Below are positions 1 to 5,539 of a stretch of DNA of 7,048 nt, piece by piece. Source of the DNA: an uncultured Janibacter sp. (GTDB lineage: Bacteria > Actinomycetota > Actinomycetes > Actinomycetales > Dermatophilaceae); the NCBI GenBank assembly GCA_946222495.1, contig CAMICF010000154.1, forward strand, positions 1-7,048, read 5' to 3'. The position numbers and the translations under genes are program-made. Below the pieces are notes generated by a model. That model did no database searches, was not told the DNA's origin, and was given only the letters and a program-made list of their open reading frames with translations. The stretch's first letter is position 1; each line of letters opens with the position of its first letter.

Positions 1-22
1 TGGCGGCCCCACGTCGTGTGCT

Positions 23-39
23 GCGGGCGAAGACCCCGC
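23..39 (-). terminator. weak hairpin just after the DUF3017 stop, possible operon terminator
   Basis: Read on the minus strand, the base after the DUF3017 stop codon opens a 5-bp all-GC stem (GCGGG/CCCGC) with a 7-nt loop. No U-run follows, which is common in high-GC actinobacteria but makes this a weak call. It could equally be chance complementarity in GC-rich DNA. The other bases between 1 and 39 show nothing I can assign. Confidence 0.25.
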
Positions 40-396
40 TCAGCGCGCCGCGAGGTCCAGGGAGAAGCCCGAGACGAGGACGGCGACGGCGAGGACGACG
101 AGCGTGGCGACGTCGACGGCCGGGCCCCGGACGGCGATGCCGCCGGCCCTCGACCCCGGCAGGGTGACGCGCAGGACCGCGGCGAGGACGAGCGCCGCCG
201 CGCAGGTGACCGTCGCGCGGAGCACGTGGTCGGTGAGGAGGAAGAGCATCCCCACGGCCATCATGGCGGCGATGACCCACCAGGCCGCGAGGGGGCGCAC
301 GACGAGCCGCGGTCGGGTCGGGCCGGGGCCCTCCCCTTCCGCCGCGTCCGCGCGAGGAGACTCCTCCACCGGCTCCTGCTCCCCCGGGGTGCTCAT
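40..396 (-). CDS. DUF3017 family small membrane protein
   Basis: A 118-residue protein of unknown function. Residues 1-35 are acidic and Pro-rich, with no signal-peptide look, and are probably cytoplasmic. Three hydrophobic segments follow at about 38-55, 60-79 and 94-113. The segment LPGSRAGGIAVRGPAVDV (79-96), between helices 2 and 3, matches what I recall of the actinobacterial DUF3017 family, which is usually encoded just after folD and has about this length. The ATG overlaps the folD stop by one base (TGATG), so translation is probably coupled and the gene is the last in the purH-folD run. No enzymatic residues are visible. A link to folate or purine metabolism rests on gene order alone. 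The family call is fairly firm; the function is unknown. Confidence 0.85.
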   Translation of the reverse strand: MSTPGEQEPVEESPRADAAEGEGPGPTRPRLVVRPLAAWWVIAAMMAVGMLFLLTDHVLRATVTCAAALVLAAVLRVTLPGSRAGGIAVRGPAVDVATLVVLAVAVLVSGFSLDLAAR

Positions 397-1253
397 CAGA
401 GGCCGCGCCCCGCGGCCTCGACGACATTGGCCAGGAGCATCGCGCGCGTCATCGGCCCGACACCGCCGGGGTTCGGGCTGACCCAGCCGGCCACCTCAGC
501 CACGTCGTCCGCGACGTCGCCGGCGATCCGGCTCTTGCCGTCCTCGCCCTCGACCCGGCTCACGCCGACGTCGAGCACCGCAGCCCCCGGCTTGACCATG
601 TCCGCGGTGATGATCCCCGGCCTGCCGGCGGCGGCCACGACGATGTCCGCACGGCGCACCTCCGCCGCGAGGTCGCGGGTACCGGTGTGGCACAGGACGG
701 GCGTGGCATTTTCGCTGCGCCGCGTGAGCATGAGGCCCAGGGGCCGGCCCACGGTGATCCCGCGTCCGACGACCGCGACCCGGGCCCCGTCGATCGGGAC
801 GTCGTGCCGGCGGAGCAACTCGAGGCAGCCGAGTGGGGTGCACGGCAGGGGCGCGGGCTCGTTGAGCGCGAGCCAGCCGAGGTTGACCGGGTGCAGCCCG
901 TCGACGTCCTTGGCCGGGTCGACCGCGGAGAGGATCGCGTTCTCGTCGAGGCCGGTCGGCTGCTGCACGAGGAAGCCGGTGCACGCCGGGTCCTCGTTGA
1001 GCTCGCGCACGACCTCGAGGACCTCCTGCAGGCTTGAGTCGCCCGGCAGGTCACGCCGGATGCTCGTGATGCCGATCTCGGCGCAGTCCCGGTGCTTCGC
1101 CCCGACGTACCAGCGGCTGCCGGGGTCGTCACCCACGAGGACGGTGCCCAGGCCGGGCGTGATCCCCCGCTCCTTGAGCTCGGCCACGCGGGCCGTGAGC
1201 TCCTTCTTGATCGACGCGAGGGCCGCCTTGCCGTCGAGGATCTGTGCAGTCAC
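396..1253 (-). CDS. folD: bifunctional 5,10-methylene-THF dehydrogenase / 5,10-methenyl-THF cyclohydrolase FolD
   Basis: A cytosolic enzyme of 285 residues, normal for FolD. It oxidises 5,10-methylene-THF with NADP+ and hydrolyses the methenyl product to 10-formyl-THF, the formyl donor for PurN and PurH. The catalytic YxxxK is Y49/K53 in YVGAKHRDC. The substrate-binding Gln is probably Q97 in FLVQQP, and the conserved Asp is D118 in KDVDGLHP. The NADP-binding loop is GRGITVGRP (163-171), and the C-terminal PNPGGVGPMTR signature is at 260-270. The stretch after the conserved Gln reads QPTG instead of the commoner LPLP, which may be a lineage variant. The start is GTG, with GGAAGGA 7 nt upstream. 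The gene lies 29 nt after purH and overlaps the DUF3017 start, so all three are likely cotranscribed and downstream of the ZTP riboswitch. Confidence 0.97.
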   Translation of the reverse strand: MTAQILDGKAALASIKKELTARVAELKERGITPGLGTVLVGDDPGSRWYVGAKHRDCAEIGITSIRRDLPGDSSLQEVLEVVRELNEDPACTGFLVQQPTGLDENAILSAVDPAKDVDGLHPVNLGWLALNEPAPLPCTPLGCLELLRRHDVPIDGARVAVVGRGITVGRPLGLMLTRRSENATPVLCHTGTRDLAAEVRRADIVVAAAGRPGIITADMVKPGAAVLDVGVSRVEGEDGKSRIAGDVADDVAEVAGWVSPNPGGVGPMTRAMLLANVVEAAGRGL

Positions 1254-1282
1254 GTGGTCATCCTTCCAGTGCGAGGTGCTGG

Positions 1283-2884
1283 TCAGTGGGCGAAGTGGCG
1301 CGTGCCGGTGAAGTACATCGTGATCCCGGCGGCCTGCGCCGCGGCGACCACCTCGTCGTCCCGCACGGACCCGCCGGGGGCGACGACCGCCGTCACGCCC
1401 GCGTCGAGCAGGACCTGCAGCCCGTCGGCGAAGGGGAAGAAGGCGTCCGAGGCGGCGGCGGCCCCCTTCGCCCGCTCCTCACCGGCGCGGTTCACCGCGA
1501 GGTGGCAGGAGTCGACGCGGTTGACCTGGCCCATGCCGATGCCGACCGAGCCGCCGTCCTTGGCGAGGAGGATCGCGTTGGACTTCGTGGCGCGGACCGC
1601 GCGCCAGGCGAAGGCGAGGTCCGCGAGGGTCTGCTCGTCGGCGGCGTCACCGGTGACGATGGTCCACCGGGAGGGGTCGTCGCCGTGCCCCTGCGTCGGC
1701 TTCTCGCCCTCCTTCGCGTCGACGACACCGTCGAGCGCGTCCCGGTCCTGGACGAGGACGCCACCGGAGATCGGTCGCAGCTCGACCCCGCCGGGGGTCG
1801 GGGCGGCCACCTTGAGGAGGCGGCGGTTCTTCTTCTCCCGCAGGATCTCGAAGGCGTCCGCGGCGAAGTCCGGGGCCACGATCACCTCGGAGAAGGTGTC
1901 GTTGAGGGCGGTCGCCATGGCTGCGGTCACGGGACGGTTGGTCGCGACGATGCCGCCGTACGCCGAGACGGGGTCGCAGGCGTGGGCCCGCTCGTAGGCG
2001 ATCTCGATGCTCTCGCCCACCGCGATGCCGCAGGGGTTGGCGTGCTTGATGATCGCGACGGTCGGCTGGTCGCCGTGGTCGTGTGCGGCGCGCAGGGCGG
2101 CGTCCGCGTCGACGTAGTTGTTGTAGGACATCTCCTTGCCGTGCAGCTGCTCGGCCCGGGCCAGGCCAGCCCCGGAGTCGGAGACGTAGAGCGCCGCGCG
2201 CTGGTGCGGGTTCTCGCCGTAGCGGAGGGTCTGCTGACGGGTCCACGTCGCGCCGATCTGCGCGTCGAAGCCGGTGCCGTCAGCCGTGTCGCTCACCGTC
2301 CCGGCCATCCACTCGGCGACGGCCACGTCGTAGCGGGCGGTGTGGCCGAAGGCCTCGGTCGCGAGCCGCTGCCGCTGCTCGAGGGTGAAGCCGCCCCCCT
2401 TCACCGTGTCGAGGACCTCGCCGTAGCTCGTCGGGTCGGTGACGATCGCGACGGAGGCATGGTTCTTCGCGGCCGCACGGACCATGGTCGGTCCGCCGAT
2501 GTCGATCTTCTCGATGCAGTCCTGGACGGAGGCGCCGGAGGCGACCGTCTCGGCGAAGGGGTAGAGGTTGACGACGACGAGGTCGAAGGGAGCGACCTCC
2601 AGCTCCTCGAGCTGGCGCACGTGGTCCTCGAGCCGGGTGTCGGCGAGGATGCCCGCGTGGACCCGCGGGTGGAGGGTCTTGACCCGGCCGTCGAGGCACT
2701 CGGGGAAGCCGGTGAGCTCCTCGACCTTCGTCACGGGGAGACCCAGGCCCTCGATGGCGGCGGCGGAGCCACCGGTGGAGACGAGCTCGACGCCGGCGTC
2801 GGCGAGACCTCGGACGAGGTCCTCCAGACCGGTCTTGTCGAAGACGGAGACGAGGGCGCGGCGGACGGGACGGAGGTCGGACAC
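1283..2884 (-). CDS. purH: bifunctional AICAR formyltransferase / IMP cyclohydrolase PurH
   Basis: Carries out the last two steps of IMP synthesis: formylation of AICAR with 10-formyl-THF, then ring closure. From the chosen start it has 533 residues, typical for PurH. The N-terminal MGS-like IMP cyclohydrolase domain covers about 8-195, with GRVKTLHP (66-73) and IDIGGPTMVRAAAKN (127-141). The transformylase domain follows, with RYGENPHQ (221-228), the catalytic Lys-His K280/H281 in KHANPCG, KSNAI (434-438), GMGQVNRVDSC (450-460), SDAFFPF (479-485) and the C-terminal TGTRHFAH. The frame stays open to a GTG at 2998, but that lies inside the riboswitch. The GTG at 2884 has AGGAG with 7-nt spacing and places the family's VSVFDKTGL motif at residues 12-20. 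purN ends 159 nt upstream; folD follows after 29 nt. Expression is probably controlled by ZTP. Confidence 0.97.
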   Translation of the reverse strand: MSDLRPVRRALVSVFDKTGLEDLVRGLADAGVELVSTGGSAAAIEGLGLPVTKVEELTGFPECLDGRVKTLHPRVHAGILADTRLEDHVRQLEELEVAPFDLVVVNLYPFAETVASGASVQDCIEKIDIGGPTMVRAAAKNHASVAIVTDPTSYGEVLDTVKGGGFTLEQRQRLATEAFGHTARYDVAVAEWMAGTVSDTADGTGFDAQIGATWTRQQTLRYGENPHQRAALYVSDSGAGLARAEQLHGKEMSYNNYVDADAALRAAHDHGDQPTVAIIKHANPCGIAVGESIEIAYERAHACDPVSAYGGIVATNRPVTAAMATALNDTFSEVIVAPDFAADAFEILREKKNRRLLKVAAPTPGGVELRPISGGVLVQDRDALDGVVDAKEGEKPTQGHGDDPSRWTIVTGDAADEQTLADLAFAWRAVRATKSNAILLAKDGGSVGIGMGQVNRVDSCHLAVNRAGEERAKGAAAASDAFFPFADGLQVLLDAGVTAVVAPGGSVRDDEVVAAAQAAGITMYFTGTRHFAH

Positions 2885-2891
2885 GAAGGTG

Positions 2892-2896
2892 CTCCT
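2892..2896 (-). promoter_or_regulatory. purH ribosome binding site
   Basis: AGGAG on the minus strand, 7 nt before the GTG at 2884. It decides the purH start over the upstream in-frame GTG. The overlapping segment CACCAGG (2900 to 2894) can pair with CCTGG-TG of the riboswitch 3' part (one bulged G), so the site may be masked when no ligand is bound. Confidence 0.75.
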
Positions 2897-2909
2897 GGTG
2901 AGTCGCTGC

Positions 2910-2932
2910 GCGGCACCGTGGGTCGGTGCCGC
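2910..2932 (-). promoter_or_regulatory. expression-platform hairpin between riboswitch and purH RBS
   Basis: A perfect 8-bp stem GCGGCACC/GGTGCCGC with a 7-nt loop, between the ZTP aptamer and the purH ribosome binding site. It has no U-run, so it is not a classical intrinsic terminator. It could be a U-less terminator or a spacer stem. Its 5' arm contains GCACC, which can pair with GGTGC, the 3' arm of aptamer stem P3, giving a possible alternative fold. The stem is seen directly; its role is inferred. Confidence 0.55.
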
Positions 2933-2944
2933 TCTGTGATGGGC

Positions 2945-3016
2945 GCACCCAGGCGGGCGATGCACCTCGACGTCGTTCACTCCCCGGTGGTGATCCACCT
3001 TCGCCAGTCGTGTGCG
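2945..3016 (-). ncRNA. ZTP (pfl) riboswitch aptamer upstream of purH
   Basis: A leader element that binds ZTP/ZMP and switches on purine and one-carbon genes. Read on the minus strand: an imperfect P1 (3010-3016 with 2974-2980), the conserved segment GACTGGCG (3009 to 3002), a short P2 hairpin GGTGG/CCACC region (2999 to 2986), CGGGGAGTGA, then P3 GCATC/GGTGC (2963-2959 with 2949-2945) closing a loop with the hallmark CCGCCTGGG. The diagnostic pseudoknot is present: GGCG (3005 to 3002) pairs with CGCC in the P3 loop (2955 to 2952). In the Fusobacterium aptamer, as I recall it, the corresponding pair is GACGG with CCGUC, so the pairing covaries. The position before purH, with folD downstream, is classic for this class. 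Exact outer ends are approximate. Confidence 0.92.
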
Positions 3017-3020
3017 GCCG

Positions 3021-3026
3021 AGTCTA
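3021..3026 (-). promoter_or_regulatory. candidate -10 box for the purH-folD-DUF3017 transcript
   Basis: TAGACT fits the actinobacterial TANNNT -10 pattern and would place transcription start near 3014, at the 5' edge of the riboswitch P1 stem. No convincing -35 is visible; the upstream segment contains the dyad CGGCG-CT-CGCCG. The purN gene has the same hexamer in front of its start. Readthrough from purN remains an alternative source of the purH message. Confidence 0.4.
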
Positions 3027-3043
3027 CGGCGAGCGCCGAGGGC

Positions 3044-3652
3044 TCAGCGAACCGATCCACCGATGCGGACGCGCCGTCCCTCGACCTGCCACCCGCCGAC
3101 GGCCATCGCGGAGACGACGTCGACGAGTATCTCCCGCTCGACGACCTTGATCCGCTCGTGGAGGGTCTCCTCGGTGTCCTCGTCGGTGACGGCGACGGTG
3201 CGCTGCTCGATGATCGGCCCGGTGTCGACGCCGGCGTCGACGAGGTGAGCGGTCGATCCGGTGACGCGCACGCCGTAGGCGAGGGCGTCGCGGACGCCGT
3301 GAGCGCCGGGGAAGGCGGGCAGCAGCGCCGGGTGGGTGTTGAGGACGGTGGCGGCCCCCAGGGTGGCCGGGCCGAGGATCTTCATGAACCCCGCCGTGAC
3401 GACGAGGTCGGGGGCGTGCTCCCGGATCCGGTCGGCGAGCGCGCGGTCCCAGATGGCCCGGTCGGGGTGGGAACCCACGGCCTCGACGAAGGTCGGGACC
3501 CCCGCGGACCGGGCCCGGCCCAGTCCGGTGCAGTCGGCCCGGTCGGTGCCGACGGCGACCACCTCGGCGGGCAGGTCGTGGGCGTCGAGGAGGGCCTGGA
3601 GGAGGGATCCGGAGCCGGAGACGAGGACGACGAGACGAAGGGGGGCGCGCAC
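3044..3652 (-). CDS. purN: phosphoribosylglycinamide formyltransferase PurN (GART)
   Basis: Transfers the formyl group of 10-formyl-THF to GAR in the third step of purine synthesis; cytosolic. It has 202 residues, close to the usual size. The N-terminal phosphate-binding segment is VVLVSGSGSLLQALLDA (8-24). The catalytic residues expected from E. coli PurN are N105 and H107 in LNTHPALLPAFPGAHG and D143 in GVDTGPII. FMKILGP (89-95) is the folate-side loop. SGSGSLLQ in place of SGNGSNLQ resembles the M. tuberculosis enzyme as I recall it, so it is not a defect. The start is GTG with no Shine-Dalgarno; a TAGACT -10 box ends 6 nt before it, so the message is probably leaderless. The gene lies between the PerM-like gene and the riboswitch of purH, the same order as in mycobacteria. 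Confidence 0.96.
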   Translation of the reverse strand: MRAPLRLVVLVSGSGSLLQALLDAHDLPAEVVAVGTDRADCTGLGRARSAGVPTFVEAVGSHPDRAIWDRALADRIREHAPDLVVTAGFMKILGPATLGAATVLNTHPALLPAFPGAHGVRDALAYGVRVTGSTAHLVDAGVDTGPIIEQRTVAVTDEDTEETLHERIKVVEREILVDVVSAMAVGGWQVEGRRVRIGGSVR

Positions 3653-3658
3653 CCGGGG

Positions 3659-3664
3659 AGTCTA
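3659..3664 (-). promoter_or_regulatory. candidate -10 box of a leaderless purN promoter
   Basis: TAGACT, then six bases (CCCCGG), then the GTG start at 3652. This spacing puts the transcription start at or next to the first base of the start codon, as in leaderless actinobacterial messages, and agrees with the absence of a ribosome binding site. No recognisable -35 box is present, so an activator could be needed. Confidence 0.5.
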
Positions 3665-3691
3665 TCCGCGGCGGCGTCCACTCCCCCGGCG

Positions 3692-3711
3692 CCGCATCTC
3701 CTTAAGGTCGT
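3692..3711. repeat. 20-bp direct repeat, copy nearer to purN
   Basis: Exact copy of CCGCATCTCCTTAAGGTCGT, also found at 3724-3743. The core CCTTAAGG (3700-3707) is a perfect 8-bp palindrome; the outer right arm here (TACCG) only partly matches CCGCA. Its centre lies about 51 bp upstream of the proposed purN start site. A protein-binding site is a reasonable guess, but no regulator is known to me for this sequence. Confidence 0.8.
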
Positions 3712-3723
3712 ACCGCCCCAGAA

Positions 3724-3747
3724 CCGCATCTCCTTAAGGTCGTGCGG
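3724..3747. repeat. second copy of the repeat, with full dyad symmetry
   Basis: The 20-bp repeat is at 3724-3743; with four more bases it forms a dyad of arms CCGCA and TGCGG around the core CCTTAAGG (3732-3739), separated by unpaired TCT and TCG. The cores of the two copies are 32 bp apart, about three helical turns, so both would face the same side of the DNA. Flanking GAA/TTC bases extend the symmetry imperfectly towards the stop codon of the PerM-like gene, so a terminator hairpin is an alternative reading. Confidence 0.75.
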
Positions 3748-3750
3748 GGT

Positions 3751-4932
3751 TCAGCGGCGCAGGAGCCACCACTCGCGGGCGAGCACCGCGAGCGCGCCGG
3801 CGCCGAGCTCGAGCACGAGCACCGCGCCGAGCCGGAGTGCGGGCGCACCGAGGTCGCTCAGGCGGTCCCCGCCGAAGGACCCACCGGCGACGCCGTCGAG
3901 CAGGACCACGCCGAGCGCGGCGACGCCGACGGCCACACCGATGACCGAGAGCTTGGTCCGGGTCGTCGCCAGGCGGGGCACCCAGGTGAGGGCCTCCCGA
4001 CCGAGCCAGGCGCCGATCGCCAGGGGCACGAGGACCAGGCCGTAGGTCACCCAGGGCAGGTCGCCCGGCTGCGGCTGCGCCGCGAGGACCGGGACCATCG
4101 GCAGCACGCCGGACTCGGCGGTCGACCACGTGGTCATGGCGTCACCGCTCGTGGAGAAGCCGGGGCCGGCGGCGAAGGACGTCGCCCAGATCCCGAGGTT
4201 GGGCAGCAACCCGAGCTGCAGCACGACGAGGAGGAGACCACCGAAGAAGCCGGCGCCGAGCTCGGACTGGACGTGCAGGACGCGGCCGAGGTGCACGACC
4301 GTGGCCAGGAGGACGAGCAGGGAGCCCGCGCCGATGGTGACGACGGCTCCCTTCAGCCCGGGCAGCAGTCCGCGGTGCACCGGGGTCGGGGCCCGCTCCC
4401 AGATCTCCGCGAGACGCTCGGGCAGCCCGTGCGCCCAGGCCAGGCCGAGGGCCGGGACGACGACCAGGGGCAGGACGAGGGAGAGCAGCGCGGGCGCCAC
4501 GGGGCTGAGCAGGCCGAAGAGGGCGGCGAGGACGCCGACGGCGGCGTACCCGCCGAGCCAGGCCCCCTGCAGCCGCTCGTCCGGCTCCTCCGGCAGTCCC
4601 CGGCGGGCCCCCCAGCGGGCGAGCACGACGAGGAGGACGGTCCCGACCAGCGGGGTCATGGCGAGGGTGCCGTGGCCCAGGTCGACCCGTGCGCCGCCCA
4701 GGACGAGCCAGAGCAGGGCGCCCGAGCCGAAGGCCTCCCCGAAGCCGGCAGAGGCCCGAGGTACCGCCAGCCCGGCGAGGAGGGCCAGGACGAGGGGCCC
4801 GATGAGCCCCAGGACAGCCGTCAGCGCCCCCGCACCGACGGCCTGCAGCTGCGGTCGGTGGCGGGACTCGTCGTCGACGGTCGTCGCCGACCTGATGAGC
4901 TCCAGCACGGTCACCCACCCATCGTCGCCCAC
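3751..4932 (-). CDS. DUF6350 family polytopic membrane protein (PerM-like)
   Basis: A 393-residue integral membrane protein with about 9-10 hydrophobic segments, roughly at 34-57, 69-83, 92-106, 126-142, 145-165, 192-214, 227-247, 292-311, 327-346 and 364-386. The segment LPNLGIWATSFAAGPGF (243-259) resembles the PN...W..S...GPGF signature I associate with DUF6350. In M. tuberculosis the protein before purN is PerM, implicated in cell division, and the synteny supports that relation. The molecular function is not evident from sequence. The start is uncertain: GTG at 4932 and GTG at 4914 are both possible, and neither has a good ribosome binding site. Starting at 4914 gives MTVLELIRSATT, which looks a more natural N-terminus. 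The gene is divergent from the sigma factor gene across 97 bp and ends 98 bp before purN. Confidence 0.85.
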   Translation of the reverse strand: MGDDGWVTVLELIRSATTVDDESRHRPQLQAVGAGALTAVLGLIGPLVLALLAGLAVPRASAGFGEAFGSGALLWLVLGGARVDLGHGTLAMTPLVGTVLLVVLARWGARRGLPEEPDERLQGAWLGGYAAVGVLAALFGLLSPVAPALLSLVLPLVVVPALGLAWAHGLPERLAEIWERAPTPVHRGLLPGLKGAVVTIGAGSLLVLLATVVHLGRVLHVQSELGAGFFGGLLLVVLQLGLLPNLGIWATSFAAGPGFSTSGDAMTTWSTAESGVLPMVPVLAAQPQPGDLPWVTYGLVLVPLAIGAWLGREALTWVPRLATTRTKLSVIGVAVGVAALGVVLLDGVAGGSFGGDRLSDLGAPALRLGAVLVLELGAGALAVLAREWWLLRR

Positions 4933-4979
4933 TCAAGGACGCAGATGCAGTCGACAAGCCGTAACGTCGGACAAGAAAA

Positions 4980-4996
4980 TTGCGAGGGGGACGCAA
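4980..4996. repeat. inverted repeat TTGCG-N7-CGCAA overlapping the ECF -35 element
   Basis: A 5-bp dyad around a G-rich 7-nt spacer. Its right arm merges with the CAACC -35 candidate of the sigma factor gene, so a protein bound here would compete with polymerase. It may be chance, as the arms are short. Confidence 0.35.
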
Positions 4997-5019
4997 CCGT
5001 GGGGCCTCCGTAGACGTCT
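4994..5019 (+). promoter_or_regulatory. candidate ECF-type promoter of the sigma factor gene
   Basis: CAACC (4994-4998) and CGTCT (5015-5019), separated by 16 bp, match the usual ECF pattern of an AAC-containing -35 and a CGTC-type -10. This suggests autoregulation by the sigma factor encoded directly downstream. Transcription would start at about 5025-5030, which would leave out the GGAGG at 5020-5024 and give a nearly leaderless message. Confidence 0.5.
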
Positions 5020-5024
5020 GGAGG
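5005..5024 (+). promoter_or_regulatory. ribosome binding site of the sigma gene within a dyad
   Basis: GGAGG (5020-5024) lies 5 nt before the ATG at 5030. Upstream CCTCC (5005-5009) is its exact complement, and between them is the perfect palindrome AGACGTCT (5012-5019). In any transcript starting upstream, CCUCC could pair with GGAGG and hide the ribosome binding site. Confidence 0.45.
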
Positions 5025-5029
5025 GGTGA

Positions 5030-5539
5030 ATGACGAAAGGAGATGTGCCGGCGGCGGATGCTTTCGACGAGTTCTACCGCGCCTCCGCACAACGAGTCGT
5101 GCACGTTGTCTACGCGTCCACCGGCGACCTCGAGCTGGCCCAGGACTCCACCCAGGAGGCCTTCGCCCGGGCGTGGCAACGCTGGGACCAGGTGAGCACC
5201 GCCGACGAACCCCTCGCGTGGGTCCGCACGGTGGCGCGACGCATCGCCATCTCCGCCTGGCGCAAGGACACCAACCGGACCAAGGCGATGGAGCGTCACG
5301 GTGAGCCCACCGGCCCGACGCCGCCGTCCGAGGACCGGGTCGCCGTGGTCGCCGCCCTCAAGACCCTCGGCGACGACGTGCGGGAGACGCTCGCCCTGCA
5401 CTACCTCGCCGACCTCTCGGTCGAGGAGATCTCCCGGCAGACCGGATCCCCGGCCGGGACCATCAAGGCCCGCCTGCACCGGGGCCGGGCACAGCTGGCC
5501 AAGACCCTGACCGACCGCGACGAAGGAGGACCCCGATGA
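5030..5539 (+). CDS. ECF (group 4, SigE-family) RNA polymerase sigma factor
   Basis: A 169-residue cytoplasmic sigma factor with only regions 2 and 4, as in ECF factors. Region 2 covers about 10-78: DEFYRASAQRVVHVVY at its start, DLELAQDSTQEAFARAWQRWD (33-53) for core binding, and PLAWVRTVARRIAISAWRK (61-79) for -10 recognition and melting. A Pro-rich linker at 91-101 leads to region 4 (about 103-160), whose helix-turn-helix VEEISRQTGSPAGTIKARLHRGR (131-153) should read the -35 element. No extra C-terminal domain is present. The ATG at 5030 is preferred over the out-of-frame GTG at 5026. The last codon and stop share the ATGA with the next gene, a membrane protein that is probably its anti-sigma factor. 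The exact ECF subgroup and signal cannot be told from sequence alone. Confidence 0.93.
   Translation: MTKGDVPAADAFDEFYRASAQRVVHVVYASTGDLELAQDSTQEAFARAWQRWDQVSTADEPLAWVRTVARRIAISAWRKDTNRTKAMERHGEPTGPTPPSEDRVAVVAALKTLGDDVRETLALHYLADLSVEEISRQTGSPAGTIKARLHRGRAQLAKTLTDRDEGGPR

Noticed and set aside
16..1311. Plus-strand frame of 431 codons opposite folD and DUF3017
   Set aside because: No recognisable domain and low-complexity Arg/Ser/Pro content; both opposite-strand genes are clear.
2885..2998. Longer purH start at the GTG at 2998, adding 38 residues
   Set aside because: The extra residues do not resemble PurH, and the region folds as the ZTP riboswitch and its expression platform. The GTG at 2884 has a proper ribosome binding site.
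3608..3625. PurN loop SGSGSLLQ lacking the Asn of SGNGSNLQ, as a possible inactive enzyme
   Set aside because: The M. tuberculosis PurN, as I recall it, has the same SLL pattern, and the catalytic Asn, His and Asp are intact.
3692..3743. Two-repeat unit as a possible CRISPR fragment
   Set aside because: Only two copies, 20-bp repeats with a 12-bp spacer, no cas genes, and a palindromic core more like a binding site.
1244..4045. Very long plus-strand frame (933 codons) across folD, purH, purN and the end of the PerM-like gene
   Set aside because: Its translation is low-complexity, rich in Gly, Arg, Asp, Glu and Val, with no family motif, and it lies opposite four well-supported genes. Such frames arise from GC-biased third positions.
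3742..5013. Plus-strand frame of 423 codons opposite the PerM-like gene
   Set aside because: A hydrophilic Gly/Glu/Arg/Gln-rich shadow. The minus strand gives a convincing polytopic membrane protein with a family-like signature.
4142..5479. Minus-strand frame of 445 codons running through the sigma gene and its promoter
   Set aside because: It would overlap both the sigma factor gene and the PerM-like gene out of frame, and its translation is Arg/Gly/Pro-rich without motifs.
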